Shown: piece by piece, positions 54,199 to 63,903 of the stretch
Position numbering within the stretch: position 1 is the stretch's first letter
How the letters are laid out: the number at the start of each line of letters is the position of its first letter
NCBI GenBank assembly: GCA_015485155.1
Contig: WFUF01000002.1
Coordinates: forward strand, 1 to 64,000
Reading direction: 5' to 3'
Source of the DNA: Robiginitomaculum sp.
Lineage (GTDB): Bacteria > Pseudomonadota > Alphaproteobacteria > Caulobacterales > Maricaulaceae
Length of the DNA: 64,000 bases
Made by a program: the position numbers and the translations under genes
The notes under the pieces: model-generated
What the model was told of the DNA's origin: nothing
What the model saw: only the letters and a program-made list of their open reading frames with translations
The model's database searches: none

Positions 54199-54855
54199 TT
54201 ATCTGGCTTGGGGCACGCCCAGTTCCTTGCGGATCAGGCGCTTGCCACGCTTATCATCACCAAGGAACATGCGCCAATCGCCGTTTTTGGCGCGCCAGAA
54301 CATTGCCGGAGTTTCCATTGGCCAGCCATTTTGCTTGACCACATGGGCCACGCGTTCGCGTACTACCCGGCCCCACTCCAGACATGCAGCGCGGCGTTTA
54401 TCAGAATTAGCCGCTGGTGGCAGGCCGTAAATTTCGCCATATGCCTCTGGTACATCTTCCATCCAGCGTTCAAAAATCGACCAGTTACGGGTGCAGGCCA
54501 GATCAGCAACAATAGCCTGTTCAGCAGCGCTGGAATTGTCGCGTCGGGCATATATTATAACCCGTGTATCAATGTTGGCCTTATGATAGTCTGCAAATTC
54601 GGTGCGTTTGAAATTTACACAATCAGGACAAGTGCGAAAGCCGATACTGTATATGGCCTTGCCTGATAAACCCGGAGAAACCCAGGGTCCATTGGTAAGG
54701 GCATCGGTTAATTCGGCCACCCCAACCGTAATGGTTTTGGGCGTTTTTGGTAAAAGTCGCCCCGGAACCGGCGGTTTTTCATATATGGCCACATAGGCAA
54801 GGCCCGCCAGAATAAGGACAGAAACAATAATTGGTGCAATAATAGCAAGACGCAT
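54199..54855 (-). CDS. Membrane-anchored thioredoxin-like protein with CPDC motif
   Basis: A 218-residue protein with an N-terminal membrane helix (IIAPIIVSVLILAGLAYVAIY) and a thioredoxin-like region with CPDC in SIGFRTCPDCVNFKR, so it should face the periplasm. The pattern (AAEQAIVADLACTRNW, ETPAMFWRAKNGDWRMFLG) is like the thioredoxin-like fold of DsbC/DsbG-type catalysts, but no family is firmly assigned. It lies 9 bp upstream of zapE. Confidence 0.75.
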   Translation of the reverse strand: MRLAIIAPIIVSVLILAGLAYVAIYEKPPVPGRLLPKTPKTITVGVAELTDALTNGPWVSPGLSGKAIYSIGFRTCPDCVNFKRTEFADYHKANIDTRVIIYARRDNSSAAEQAIVADLACTRNWSIFERWMEDVPEAYGEIYGLPPAANSDKRRAACLEWGRVVRERVAHVVKQNGWPMETPAMFWRAKNGDWRMFLGDDKRGKRLIRKELGVPQAR

Positions 54856-54942
54856 GGCTCAACCCCTAAAAAATCAATCTGCCAATTTGTACCGGTTTGT
54901 GCTCAAGGTCAAAGACCAGGTCAATAAAACAGGTATAATGGT

Positions 54943-56277
54943 CTATATATTTAGTCGTGCTTTGGCTTTGTCTGCTCCGAGTAAGGGTAAAATCACCCCC
55001 ATATCCGGCCCGTGCTTTTGCCCGGTAAGGGCAAGGCGTAAGGGCATGAACAGGGATTTTCCCTTGCGGCCAGTTTGCGCCTTTAAGCTGGAGGTTAATT
55101 CCGACCAGCTATTATCGGTTATTTCCTCTGGGAGCAGCCGACTTGCCAGAGCCAGAAAATCCACATCATCTTCGGCAATCACCGGATCTATAGTGCCAAA
55201 GATAATATTATACCAAAGTGCAGCATCAGCCAAAGAGCCAAGATTGTCCCGTATGGCCAGCCAGAAATCCTCGCCACCATCAGCAGAAAGTTCTGCAAGT
55301 TTTTCGCGCACATCCCTATAAGGTGTTTCATGCAGTAATTTGGCGTTAAGAGCTTTTAATTCTGCCGGATCAAAGCGGGCCGGAGCGCGGGCAATTTTAG
55401 CAAAGGAGAACTCTGCCACCAGGTCATCCAAAGTTCGGCGCGCCTCCACCGGGTCAGAAGTGCCTATTTTAGCCAGCAGGGACAAGATAGCCATTGCATC
55501 TATTTGTTCTTCATCGCGCAATCCAGCCACGGACAATGTGCCCAGCCGTTTTGACAATTTGCCACCGTCAGCGCCGATCAACAGGGGATGATGTCCCATT
55601 GCCGGAGGCTCGGAGCCAAGAGCCTTGAAAATCTCAATCTGGGTGGCGGAATTGGTTACATGATCCTCGCCGCGGATAATATGGGTAATGCTAAGATCAA
55701 TATCATCGACCACGGAAGGCAAGGTATAAAGATAGGAACCATCGGCCCTAACCAGAATCGGATCAGATAAAGATCCAGTATCAATTTTTTGCTCGCCGCG
55801 GATAACATCGTTCCAGACAATTACTTTTCCGGATAATTTGAAGCGCCAATGGGGTTTTCGCCCTTCAGCCTCTAATTTGCTCTTTTCCTTTTCATCCAGA
55901 TTTAAACTCGCCCGGTTGTAGACAGGCGGTTTGCCTTGCGCCCGTTGCAGTTTTCGTTGTCTGTCCAGCTCCTCGGGGCTTTCATAACAAGGGTATAACA
56001 GGCTCATGGATTTTAGTTTTTGTGTTGCCTCATCGTAGGCTGCAAAGCGTGCAGACTGTTTCATGGTTTCATCATGATCCAGCCCCAGCCATTGCATATC
56101 AGCAAAAATGCCCGCCTCAAATGCGGCCGTGGAGCGTTCCAGATCTGTGTCATCAATGCGTAACAGGAACGAACCCTGCTCGGCCCTGGCAAATAACCAG
56201 TTCAACAAGGCAGTGCGGATATTTCCCACATGCAATTTGCCAGTGGGGCTGGGAGCAAAGCGAACTTTAACCGTCAT
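54943..56277 (-). CDS. gltX: Glutamyl-tRNA synthetase
   Basis: A 444-residue class I aminoacyl-tRNA synthetase. PSPTGKLHVGN holds the HIGH-like site and GGKLSKRLG the KMSKS-like site. DDTDLERS and IIRGEDHVTN are typical. Many alphaproteobacteria have two copies, one charging tRNA-Gln; which one this is cannot be told. ATG 56277 matches the family start; the frame is open to 56304. Confidence 0.95.
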   Translation of the reverse strand: MTVKVRFAPSPTGKLHVGNIRTALLNWLFARAEQGSFLLRIDDTDLERSTAAFEAGIFADMQWLGLDHDETMKQSARFAAYDEATQKLKSMSLLYPCYESPEELDRQRKLQRAQGKPPVYNRASLNLDEKEKSKLEAEGRKPHWRFKLSGKVIVWNDVIRGEQKIDTGSLSDPILVRADGSYLYTLPSVVDDIDLSITHIIRGEDHVTNSATQIEIFKALGSEPPAMGHHPLLIGADGGKLSKRLGTLSVAGLRDEEQIDAMAILSLLAKIGTSDPVEARRTLDDLVAEFSFAKIARAPARFDPAELKALNAKLLHETPYRDVREKLAELSADGGEDFWLAIRDNLGSLADAALWYNIIFGTIDPVIAEDDVDFLALASRLLPEEITDNSWSELTSSLKAQTGRKGKSLFMPLRLALTGQKHGPDMGVILPLLGADKAKARLNI

Positions 56278-56333
56278 AAGATGGTCTCCAACGAGCAGGA
56301 TCAATCAACCGGCGGCTTGTGCGCGCGGCATGG

Positions 56334-56507
56334 CTATTTGTCAATATCATCAATGTTCTGTTGCTGATCTTCCGGGCGGCCTGGTACCACATAAACGCCT
56401 TTTAGCCAGCGTCCAAGATCAATCTGCCTGCAATGCTCTGAGCAAAACGGCGTGTGCGTAGCATGGGCTTGTTTTTTACATACGGGACATTTGATATTTA
56501 GGTTCAT
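56334..56507 (-). CDS. yacG: Zinc-binding DNA gyrase inhibitor YacG
   Basis: A 57-residue protein found by reading the gap between gltX and rng. The four cysteines are in CPVCKK and FCSEHC, followed by RQIDLGRWLKGVYVVPG, a very strong YacG match. YacG binds GyrB and inhibits gyrase in E. coli. The ATG overlaps the rng stop (ATGA), so it is translated with rng. Confidence 0.95.
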   Translation of the reverse strand: MNLNIKCPVCKKQAHATHTPFCSEHCRQIDLGRWLKGVYVVPGRPEDQQQNIDDIDK

Positions 56508-57547
56508 TTGCCAATCACTTCATATTTTTGCCGGGGTAAATCATTATTACATTGCAGGCAGAATCTGGGGCCAATGCGCTTTGTCATCGCAGCATGCCAG
56601 CCAATATTATCTTGTTGCAGCCAGTTGAAAACCGCAATTCCTGCCTGTAACTCAAGACGTGCGCCACCTTGCGCAAGCGCTTCATTCTCCAAAGCACGCA
56701 AAGCCTCAAGTGCCACAGTCTCGACAGTTTTTTTGCCATTTTCGTCCAGCATAATATCATCAGGACTGCGGACATTCTTCCGACGTAGCAATTCCATGGT
56801 TCCAAAACGTGACAGGGGCAGGACATCAATTCTGGCCGGGTCTTTTTTAGCCAGGCTGGTAATGCTGGCCCATAAGGCGTTTCGCTCATTTTTGGACTTC
56901 ATGGGGGCAAAATCAATTACGATAATTCCTCCTGCGGATCGCAAGCGCAAATGCCTGAAAATGACTTGTGCCGCCTTGTGATTAAATTTTCCGCCGGTAA
57001 CTGGTGAATTTCCTGTATCCACATCAATGGCTACCAGCGCCCGAGTTTGCTCGATACAAATATCACCACCATCTGGAATTGCCACCTGCCGCGCCAGGGC
57101 CTGCTCTATTGCCTCGTCAATTCGTTCCCGCCCAGCTCGATCAGCCGGGATAATTCTGGCGGTTTCTGGCAAATTCATCCGCTCAGTCAGTGTCGGGGCC
57201 GGTGCTGTTACTTGTTGTGGAGAAGTCAGTACAAGATTTGGCCCCTTGCCGGGCAAGGCTTCGCGAGTGACCAATACCGGTATTTTAGCCCCTTCATGAA
57301 CCGATGCCGGGCGCCCCTTCCTGCCAAAGGGTAAAAACCCTGGATCGCCAATCGGTAATTCAACAAAGGCGGCATTTATGTTGTTTTCAACCCTGATTAC
57401 CCGGCCCAAATGCGCACTGCCAGTTACCAGGCGGCTCATTTGTTCTGAGCAGCGTTCTATGCCCAGTTCCAGTGGCTGGCCCTGTTCATCAAACCTGCAG
57501 ACACGGGTCTCGCCCACTGCTTCATCAAGTAAAACCAGTTCAGACAC
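56504..57547 (-). CDS. rng: Ribonuclease E/G family protein (short form)
   Basis: A 347-residue RNase E/G-like enzyme. It has the N-terminal S1-like region (GRVIRVENNINAAFVELPIGDPGFLPF) and the catalytic core (ALVAIDVDTGN, GGIIVIDFAPMKSKNER) but is much shorter than RNase E, and ends in a CLQCNNDLP segment. This short form is standard in the alphaproteobacterial maf-rng-yacG cluster. GTG 57547, overlapping the maf stop, is a better start than 57571. Confidence 0.88.
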   Translation of the reverse strand: MSELVLLDEAVGETRVCRFDEQGQPLELGIERCSEQMSRLVTGSAHLGRVIRVENNINAAFVELPIGDPGFLPFGRKGRPASVHEGAKIPVLVTREALPGKGPNLVLTSPQQVTAPAPTLTERMNLPETARIIPADRAGRERIDEAIEQALARQVAIPDGGDICIEQTRALVAIDVDTGNSPVTGGKFNHKAAQVIFRHLRLRSAGGIIVIDFAPMKSKNERNALWASITSLAKKDPARIDVLPLSRFGTMELLRRKNVRSPDDIMLDENGKKTVETVALEALRALENEALAQGGARLELQAGIAVFNWLQQDNIGWHAAMTKRIGPRFCLQCNNDLPRQKYEVIGK

Positions 57548-58118
57548 GGGGCAATACCGGATAACCCACACCTGTTAACAATGCACAGGTTTCAAATAAG
57601 GGCAGACCTACCACATTGGAATATGATCCACTCAAACCGCGCACAAACATTTCGGCCATGCCCTGAATGCCGTAACCTCCGGCTTTGCCGTGCCATTGGC
57701 CGCTGGACACATAGCAGGATATTTCCTGTTGGGTCAGGCGCTTGAACTGCAGGCGGCTGCCCACCAGACGATGAAGCTGCCTGCCATCGGCCATGGTCAG
57801 GGCCACCCCCGTCCACACCCGGTGCGCGCGTCCTGATAATAATTCAAGAAATTTTTGTGCTTCGGCTTCATCCGCAGGCTTGCCAAGAATACGACGGCCC
57901 AGTCCAACCACCGTATCAGCACTTAATGCCAGATCAAAACCATCAAGATCACAAGCTGCGCCTTTGGCCAGACAAAGCCGTAATGCCAATTCGCGCGGAG
58001 TTTCACCTGCAAGCGGGGTTTCATCAATATTTGTAACGCTGATTTGATCGGGCACAATATTGACGCGTGCCAGTAACTCCAGACGACGGGGGCTGCCGCT
58101 GGCCAAGAGCAGTTTCAT
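57540..58118 (-). CDS. maf: Maf-like nucleotide pyrophosphatase
   Basis: A 192-residue Maf/HAM1-type protein: LLLASGSPRRLELL at the N-terminus, ALSADTVVGLGRRILGKP, and MGDAY-type GYGIQGMAEMFVRGLSGSYSNVVGLPL. These hydrolyse non-canonical nucleotides and also affect septum formation. 1 bp after the infA stop. Confidence 0.94.
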   Translation of the reverse strand: MKLLLASGSPRRLELLARVNIVPDQISVTNIDETPLAGETPRELALRLCLAKGAACDLDGFDLALSADTVVGLGRRILGKPADEAEAQKFLELLSGRAHRVWTGVALTMADGRQLHRLVGSRLQFKRLTQQEISCYVSSGQWHGKAGGYGIQGMAEMFVRGLSGSYSNVVGLPLFETCALLTGVGYPVLPRV

Positions 58119-58119
58119 A

Positions 58120-58338
58120 CTATTTGAAGCGATAAGTGATGCGGCCCTTGCTCAGATCATAAGGAGTCATCTCCACCAGCACCTTGTCTCCGGCCAGTAC
58201 CCGGATCCGGTTCTTACGCATTTTTCCGGCAGTGTGCCCGATGATCTCGTGGCCGTTCTCCAATTTAACCCGGAAGGTTGCATTGGGAAGAAGCTCGGTT
58301 ATTTCCCCCTCAAATTCTAATAATTCTTCTTTTGCCAA
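58120..58338 (-). CDS. infA: Translation initiation factor IF-1
   Basis: A 72-residue S1/OB-fold protein: [68 protein letters not shown]. It is essential for initiation. There is no ATG at the family start; TTG 58338 (coding L-A-K-E-E) with GGAAG five bases upstream gives exactly the normal length. TTG 58350 is a second option. Confidence 0.94.
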   Translation of the reverse strand: MAKEELLEFEGEITELLPNATFRVKLENGHEIIGHTAGKMRKNRIRVLAGDKVLVEMTPYDLSKGRITYRFK

Positions 58339-58350
58339 TTGTGCTTCCAA

Positions 58351-58671
58351 TCCATCTATGTGCTGTAATGCGTCATGAAGACATCAGATAATCAAGGCCG
58401 TATAATCCTGAAACTCCTGATAGTCACCATGGTTTTGGGGTTTTTTTAGACAAAAGGCAAGACCCAAGCCGCTGGATTGTGAACCAGCATCTGTTCTGGC
58501 GCTTGCTGGCTTGTGGCTGCGGGCAATCTTGCCGACGGATTTCAGCCTCATGCCATGCAAAACTGTTTCATGATTTCAGGGTCAGGCATATGTGTGGTCT
58601 GGTTTGAAAAAATCCAGAAAATATGTTAGGATTGCGAATATATGCGATCAGATTGGGGTAGGGTTTGGTCC
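58351..58671. other. Intergenic region, no supported feature
   Basis: No gene, RNA, promoter or repeat could be supported between infA (minus strand) and the CLCA-like gene (plus strand). A run of T at about 58440-58447 is the only local oddity. Confidence 0.5.
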
Positions 58672-61600
58672 ATGCTATACACATCAGGAAAGTTATGCAG
58701 TGCGAGATTATGCAGTGCAAGGCTGTACAGTTCGAGTAAGTTTATCTGCGCCCTTGTCAGTTTTGTTATGCTTGCAAGTGCGGCATATTCCGGGAATTCC
58801 CCGTATTCCAGAGTGCGGGAAGTAACACCATCCGGGGCAACCGTATCAGTGATGAGCGCTGGCAAACCCATGGTCAGCCAGGTCAGCAATCGGTCTGTCT
58901 TTGATATTACCATAAGCATTTATGAACGACAGGATGCGCCGAATTATCCTGCGGGCGATGATAATGCAGATGTTGATGCAGGCCCGTCGGATGATGAACA
59001 AAATGCCTATGAAGATATAATACGTTATTTTGCAGATGCGGTTTGTGAGGCAACGAATGGCGCGCATCACCTTGGCGAGGTACGAGTGTTCAAGCGGGGG
59101 CGGCATGCATCAAAAGCTGATATTCTGTGGAGCGCTGTTGATTGGCCATCTGCGAACACAAGCGGATTTGGGAAAAATGGCCGGCGGATCTATTTTGGTG
59201 ATGTATTTCCCATGAGCAGTCCGGTAAATGCCTTGGCACCGGAAGAACGCGAAGCAGCAGGATATACACTGGCTCACGAATGGGGTCATTATGTGTTGGG
59301 ATTGTTTGATGAATACGAAGGAACAAGTACTGATGTCGGGGCGCTTACTCCGCGTAAAGGTGATGAGCCTCCACCATATCCTTCGATAATGAATACGCAA
59401 TGGCCTGCGGCGAATGCCTCTGTTGCAAACCGGTTTCGCTATCTGAATTTTTCGCAGAAGGATAATTTTTCTGCAAAAACCGTACAGGGGCGTTTACATG
59501 GCTTAAGTGGCTGGGAGATACTGCTGTCGTCACCATATACAGACAAGAAATTTGGTAAAACAGCAACTGCCGGCAAGTTCAGCAGGGTTCAATACACCAA
59601 CCTTGCCAATGTGTCGCCTCCTCCGGCAAATGCTGGCAGTCCGCCAAATTACCGTATTGAATTGCCCGCCGGACAAAATGACTGCCGACAGGATCTCAAG
59701 ATTATCTGGCAGCAAAATGAGATGGAAATGGTCATTGCCGTTGACACATCTGTGAGCATGCGCTTTGGGTTATTGTCCGATGCCGTAGCCGCTGCCAAGG
59801 TTCTTGTGGATATTGTGGAAAAAGATAGCTCGGCTATCGGGCTAACTCATTTTCAGACCAATGTTTTTGTGGATCAAATTGTCAGACCGATCACAAAAGA
59901 CCCAGGTCCCGGAGTTTCTGTAAGGAATGATCTGAAATTTGCTCTTGATAATTTTAAGGCCGAAGGCTCCACAGCCATGTTCGATGGCGCGCAGCAGGCG
60001 CTGGATATGTTAAATGATTACAAGGCCGCCAATGATACAAATGCTACCCGCATGGTATTTTTGTTTTCTGATGGTGCTGATACCAATTCTAAAACATCGA
60101 CCGCAGATTCTATTCTGGCCAATTATCAAAGCTCTTTGGTTTCTCTAAGTGCATTTGCATATGGCGATGAGGCTCCGGAGGCGCTTTTGCGGCGATTGGC
60201 GCAGGAAACTTTTGGGGTGTACCGGGTCGCCCCTGATTCTCTTGTAGAAATTCAACGAGCCTTTGTGCGTGCTCTTGGAAAAGCTACTTCCTATCAGGTA
60301 ATTAAATCAAAAAAAGAGTATTCACTTGCCGGAACTCTGGCAAACATGTCAATGTATGTTGACCGGACTGTAAGCAAATTGCAAATGCTGGTGTCCTTTG
60401 ATCGCGCGGATGCCAGTGATATATCCTTTGCGGTTAATGGCCCCTCTGGTTCTGTGCCCACAGATTTTAATTGTACTTCCGGGGCGGGGCAGACCATTTG
60501 CCATGGGTATTTGAATGCTTCGGATACGGCGGCGGCTGGGGTTGGCAATTGGAATTTAACTGTCAACAATCAGACCGGGACTGATTTTCCCATGGAAATG
60601 GCGGTTTTATCCGTGCCGAAGTCTGGTGAGATATATGATGTAACCGTCGGAACCCTGGGCGAAAACGAACTTGCCTATCCTGGCCCGATTCCCGTAACGG
60701 CTGCCATTACCAAGGGCGGCAGGGCCATTAGTGGCGTAGATGTTGAACTACTTCACATCACCCCGACCGGGTTTGAGATATCCACTGGTTCAGTATCAAT
60801 GAATGATCAGGGAATTGACGGAGATGCCACGGCTATGGATGGCATTTATACCGTGCTGGTGGATTATGATGGGGGGCAGTTTTCGCCAACTATTGGCGCT
60901 CATACATTTGAGGTATCGGTATCAAATGCCCAGAATAAAGCCTTTTTTACCGATGTGGGTAAAAGCCCAAGCCATGATCTGCCCTTCCTTGGAGTAAAGC
61001 ACAAACATAGCGCTAATGGTAAAATGCACACCCATACTACTGCTGGCACTACTGCTGGTGCTATTGGTGAAAATGGAGATGTCTTTGAAGCCTCCCGAAC
61101 TCTGGTGGGAGAAAACTTTGAACGCACCGGATCTGTACAGATTTTCCTAACCGATAATAATGAGGACAATCACAGCAATACAACAACAGGGGCAACCCTG
61201 TTACCGGACGATAATTCCGACATTAAGGGGCGGATTGATTTTGCAGGTGATGTTGATGTCTTTCATATTGCCAACCCGGACACATCCCGGGATCTGAGTA
61301 TTCGTGTTTTTGATATGGCACTGGGTATGGAGCCTGTACTTGTCGTCACAAAAGCCAGCGACGGCACTGAATTAGTCAATGGCGATATCTCAACCTTGCA
61401 AAGCTCCAACGGATATTTGGTTGCAAATATTGCCAAAGAAGACTTGGCAGGGGGTGTTTTTGTGGCAGTCAGTCATGAAGATGCCAATGCTGCAAAGGGT
61501 AATTTTTCCATTAGTGCCGGTTCAGCAATAATATCAGACACACCATCCTTGCCACCTGCTCTGGTTGCGGCAATTTTGCCTTCCAGCCGCTCGGTTCAGA

Positions 61601-62322
61601 CTAACACCACAACCACGTTTTTCATGACCATATTGAACGGTTCGGAAAATCCGGCATTTGATGTTGGTGTTGCATTAAAAGGGATATTCCCAATTACAGA
61701 TTTTACCTATCAGGTTACAGACCCTGTTACCAATGCAGTGCTGGGCGAGATTAATGCGCCATCACTGATCGAGGGCGGTCTTGGGCAAACCTATGTGGTC
61801 GGGTTTCGTCCGTTTAATGTCATTTCGCCCACACAGCTGGAATTTGATGCCCCGAGTTTCAATGGCGCAGGGATAACCACTATTGCCGGGGTGAACACAC
61901 TACAGTTCCGTGCATCATCTTCACCGGTTATTGATATGGTATCTTTGGCGGCAACACTGAATAATGATGGGTTTGTAGATATTCCTGGCAATACCGGAAC
62001 CGGGGTTTTTGCTGTTGCTACCACTAATCTGGGAATTGCCGGAACTGTTACTGCTCGCGTCAATACCGGTGCAAATGCAATACCTGTTACTGTCAGCCTG
62101 TGCCAAACAGATGCTTTGGGCGCGTGCATGGCACAACCTGCAGATAATCTGGTACTGAATGTGGGGGTTGATGAGACTCCAACCTTTGGGATTTTTGTTA
62201 CGGCACAGGGCGAGATTGCCAATGATCCGGCTACCAATCGTGTATTTGTCGAATTTGTCGATGATGCAGATGTGGTGGTGGGCAGCACCAGTGTTGCGGT
62301 AAAAACAGTCGCTCCCTCCTGA
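58672..62322 (+). CDS. CLCA-like secreted metalloprotease/VWA protein
   Basis: A protein of about 1216 residues. After a signal-type hydrophobic run (KFICALVSFVMLASAAYSG) comes a zinc-hydrolase domain with HEWGH (residues 202-206) followed by VLGLFDEY, the HExxHxxxGxxDE pattern of animal CLCA proteins. A von Willebrand A domain follows with an intact MIDAS (DTSVS at 358-362; GSTAMFDGA; FSDGAD). Then come beta-sandwich regions, a His-rich stretch (KHKHSANGKMHTHTT), a PPC-like domain (DIKGRIDFAGDVDVFHI) and a C-terminal extracellular region. Start ATG 58672 or 58642. A 15-bp tandem repeat codes CSARLCSARL near the start. Confidence 0.85.
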   Translation: MLYTSGKLCSARLCSARLYSSSKFICALVSFVMLASAAYSGNSPYSRVREVTPSGATVSVMSAGKPMVSQVSNRSVFDITISIYERQDAPNYPAGDDNADVDAGPSDDEQNAYEDIIRYFADAVCEATNGAHHLGEVRVFKRGRHASKADILWSAVDWPSANTSGFGKNGRRIYFGDVFPMSSPVNALAPEEREAAGYTLAHEWGHYVLGLFDEYEGTSTDVGALTPRKGDEPPPYPSIMNTQWPAANASVANRFRYLNFSQKDNFSAKTVQGRLHGLSGWEILLSSPYTDKKFGKTATAGKFSRVQYTNLANVSPPPANAGSPPNYRIELPAGQNDCRQDLKIIWQQNEMEMVIAVDTSVSMRFGLLSDAVAAAKVLVDIVEKDSSAIGLTHFQTNVFVDQIVRPITKDPGPGVSVRNDLKFALDNFKAEGSTAMFDGAQQALDMLNDYKAANDTNATRMVFLFSDGADTNSKTSTADSILANYQSSLVSLSAFAYGDEAPEALLRRLAQETFGVYRVAPDSLVEIQRAFVRALGKATSYQVIKSKKEYSLAGTLANMSMYVDRTVSKLQMLVSFDRADASDISFAVNGPSGSVPTDFNCTSGAGQTICHGYLNASDTAAAGVGNWNLTVNNQTGTDFPMEMAVLSVPKSGEIYDVTVGTLGENELAYPGPIPVTAAITKGGRAISGVDVELLHITPTGFEISTGSVSMNDQGIDGDATAMDGIYTVLVDYDGGQFSPTIGAHTFEVSVSNAQNKAFFTDVGKSPSHDLPFLGVKHKHSANGKMHTHTTAGTTAGAIGENGDVFEASRTLVGENFERTGSVQIFLTDNNEDNHSNTTTGATLLPDDNSDIKGRIDFAGDVDVFHIANPDTSRDLSIRVFDMALGMEPVLVVTKASDGTELVNGDISTLQSSNGYLVANIAKEDLAGGVFVAVSHEDANAAKGNFSISAGSAIISDTPSLPPALVAAILPSSRSVQTNTTTTFFMTILNGSENPAFDVGVALKGIFPITDFTYQVTDPVTNAVLGEINAPSLIEGGLGQTYVVGFRPFNVISPTQLEFDAPSFNGAGITTIAGVNTLQFRASSSPVIDMVSLAATLNNDGFVDIPGNTGTGVFAVATTNLGIAGTVTARVNTGANAIPVTVSLCQTDALGACMAQPADNLVLNVGVDETPTFGIFVTAQGEIANDPATNRVFVEFVDDADVVVGSTSVAVKTVAPS

Positions 62323-62550
62323 TACCTGCTAAGCTGCAAATGATGGCAGTATCATGAATGTATTTTGAGCGCTACAGGTTAAGCAGAGATTCTGAATTTT
62401 TCTGTGCCACAATAATGGCCGCGTTCTCATAAGGGCGCCGTGCATAGCAATTGGTAAATTCTTGTTCAACATAATTGAATTGGTTGCGTTGTTTATTGCT
62501 GCTTTGCTCATTAGCAAGTACTGGTCACGCAATCTTGAGGTGGTATTCAA

Positions 62551-63903
62551 TTATTTATTTATGTTTTCAGCCAAAATCTGATTGCCCCGGCTCGCAGCAC
62601 CGGAAACCCAGCGCCCGATCGGGGTCTGTGCCCCCCCAGAGGAGAACTTCTTGGCCGTGATCCACCAGATATACCAGTCCTTGCTGTCGGTTTCTTGTAA
62701 TGGTACCGCAAAGGTAAATTCCTGCCACTTATAAGTCCAACTGGTTTCAGTGCCCGAAAGCGTAACATCACCACTTAGCTTAAACTCCACATCATCAAGT
62801 TTGATCTCGCTGCTTTTTCTTTCTCTGGTGATGATTTTATCGCTGGTAAGGACAATCCTGCCAAAGGGCCCAAATTCATATTTTGGCGCTTGCAAAATGG
62901 CCTTGGCTATTTTTAAGCGATTTTTGTCCCTGGATCTGGCTTTGGGCAGGCGTGATTTGTCAAGTGCCTGTTTGCGTTTAGCGGCAAAGTCGCCCTTTGT
63001 CCGTTGCCACAGGGAGATCAGGCTTTGCGCCCTATCCGTTGGTCGTTCCAAGGCTGTTTCCAAAAATAACGCCGATTGGATAATGGCCAGGTCACGATCC
63101 ATTGCCTCTTGCATTTTTGCTTCGGCGTCCTTGCCAATAAACCGGTATTCGTCATCAGCAAGGGGTTGTAAGGCCAGCCGTAAGTTTAAGTTTTCTTCAA
63201 CGCTTTTATTTTGGCGCTCCAACTGTGCGGCCATTGCCCGATAGCCTGCCGCCAGATCCTTGAACATCTGGCTGTTCCATGAAGTTAAACGTCGTACATC
63301 GCCGCTATCATAAGGGGCACCGCCTTGCACGGTACCGCGATTGTCCGGTAAATAAGCCAGAGGTGCAATAAATGCCAATTGTTTTTGGTTATGTTCGGCC
63401 ACGGTACGTGCTGAAGATGCGGCGGCCACCCATGTTTTGGCCTGTTGTTCATCAAAAGGAATAAGCAGCGGCTTTGGTACCGGGTATTTTCGTGCATTGG
63501 CTTCGATTTGGGCCAGAGCCTGTTGCACATCGCCCAGTTTTGCCTGTTGCTGCCTGGCGCGCTTTAGTTCATCAGTTAAGGCTTTGGCCAGATCATTAAA
63601 CTGTTTTCGCGCTTCGATAACGTCAGGGTCATTAACCTGCGGATAGCGCATCAAGGCGGTTTTGAACTGGGTAAATCGTTTCTGGAATTTGGCAATATTG
63701 GCCGGGCTTTGAAATTCAGAAGGGCCGCTGGTTTTAATGTCGGCGCGCACTTCTGATATATTTTTGGCCAGTTTTTTTACCTGCACCCTTTGCCCTGAAA
63801 CCAGAGGAGCCTGCCATGCTGCTATGACAATTTGCGCAGGTGCCACGTGTGACACCGAGCTAAATGCCAGTACCAGACCAAACAAGATAAAAAATAATCG
63901 CAT
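62551..63903 (-). CDS. Secreted coiled-coil protein of unknown function
   Basis: A 450-residue protein with a signal peptide (FFILFGLVLAFSSVSHVAPA). The centre (about residues 60-300) is rich in Ala, Gln, Lys and Glu and should form helices or coiled coils (DLAKALTDELKRARQQQAKL). The C-terminal third is beta-type (IKLDDVEFKLSGDVTLSGT, WTYKWQEFTFAVPL, WYIWWITAKK). No family is recognised. It converges on the CLCA-like gene, and 62323-62550 between them shows no supported gene. Confidence 0.75.
   Translation of the reverse strand: MRLFFILFGLVLAFSSVSHVAPAQIVIAAWQAPLVSGQRVQVKKLAKNISEVRADIKTSGPSEFQSPANIAKFQKRFTQFKTALMRYPQVNDPDVIEARKQFNDLAKALTDELKRARQQQAKLGDVQQALAQIEANARKYPVPKPLLIPFDEQQAKTWVAAASSARTVAEHNQKQLAFIAPLAYLPDNRGTVQGGAPYDSGDVRRLTSWNSQMFKDLAAGYRAMAAQLERQNKSVEENLNLRLALQPLADDEYRFIGKDAEAKMQEAMDRDLAIIQSALFLETALERPTDRAQSLISLWQRTKGDFAAKRKQALDKSRLPKARSRDKNRLKIAKAILQAPKYEFGPFGRIVLTSDKIITRERKSSEIKLDDVEFKLSGDVTLSGTETSWTYKWQEFTFAVPLQETDSKDWYIWWITAKKFSSGGAQTPIGRWVSGAASRGNQILAENINK

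Noticed and set aside
62329-62550. 73-residue minus-strand ORF between the CLCA-like and the coiled-coil genes
   Set aside because: No start signal, no recognisable protein features and biased composition; left as spacer.
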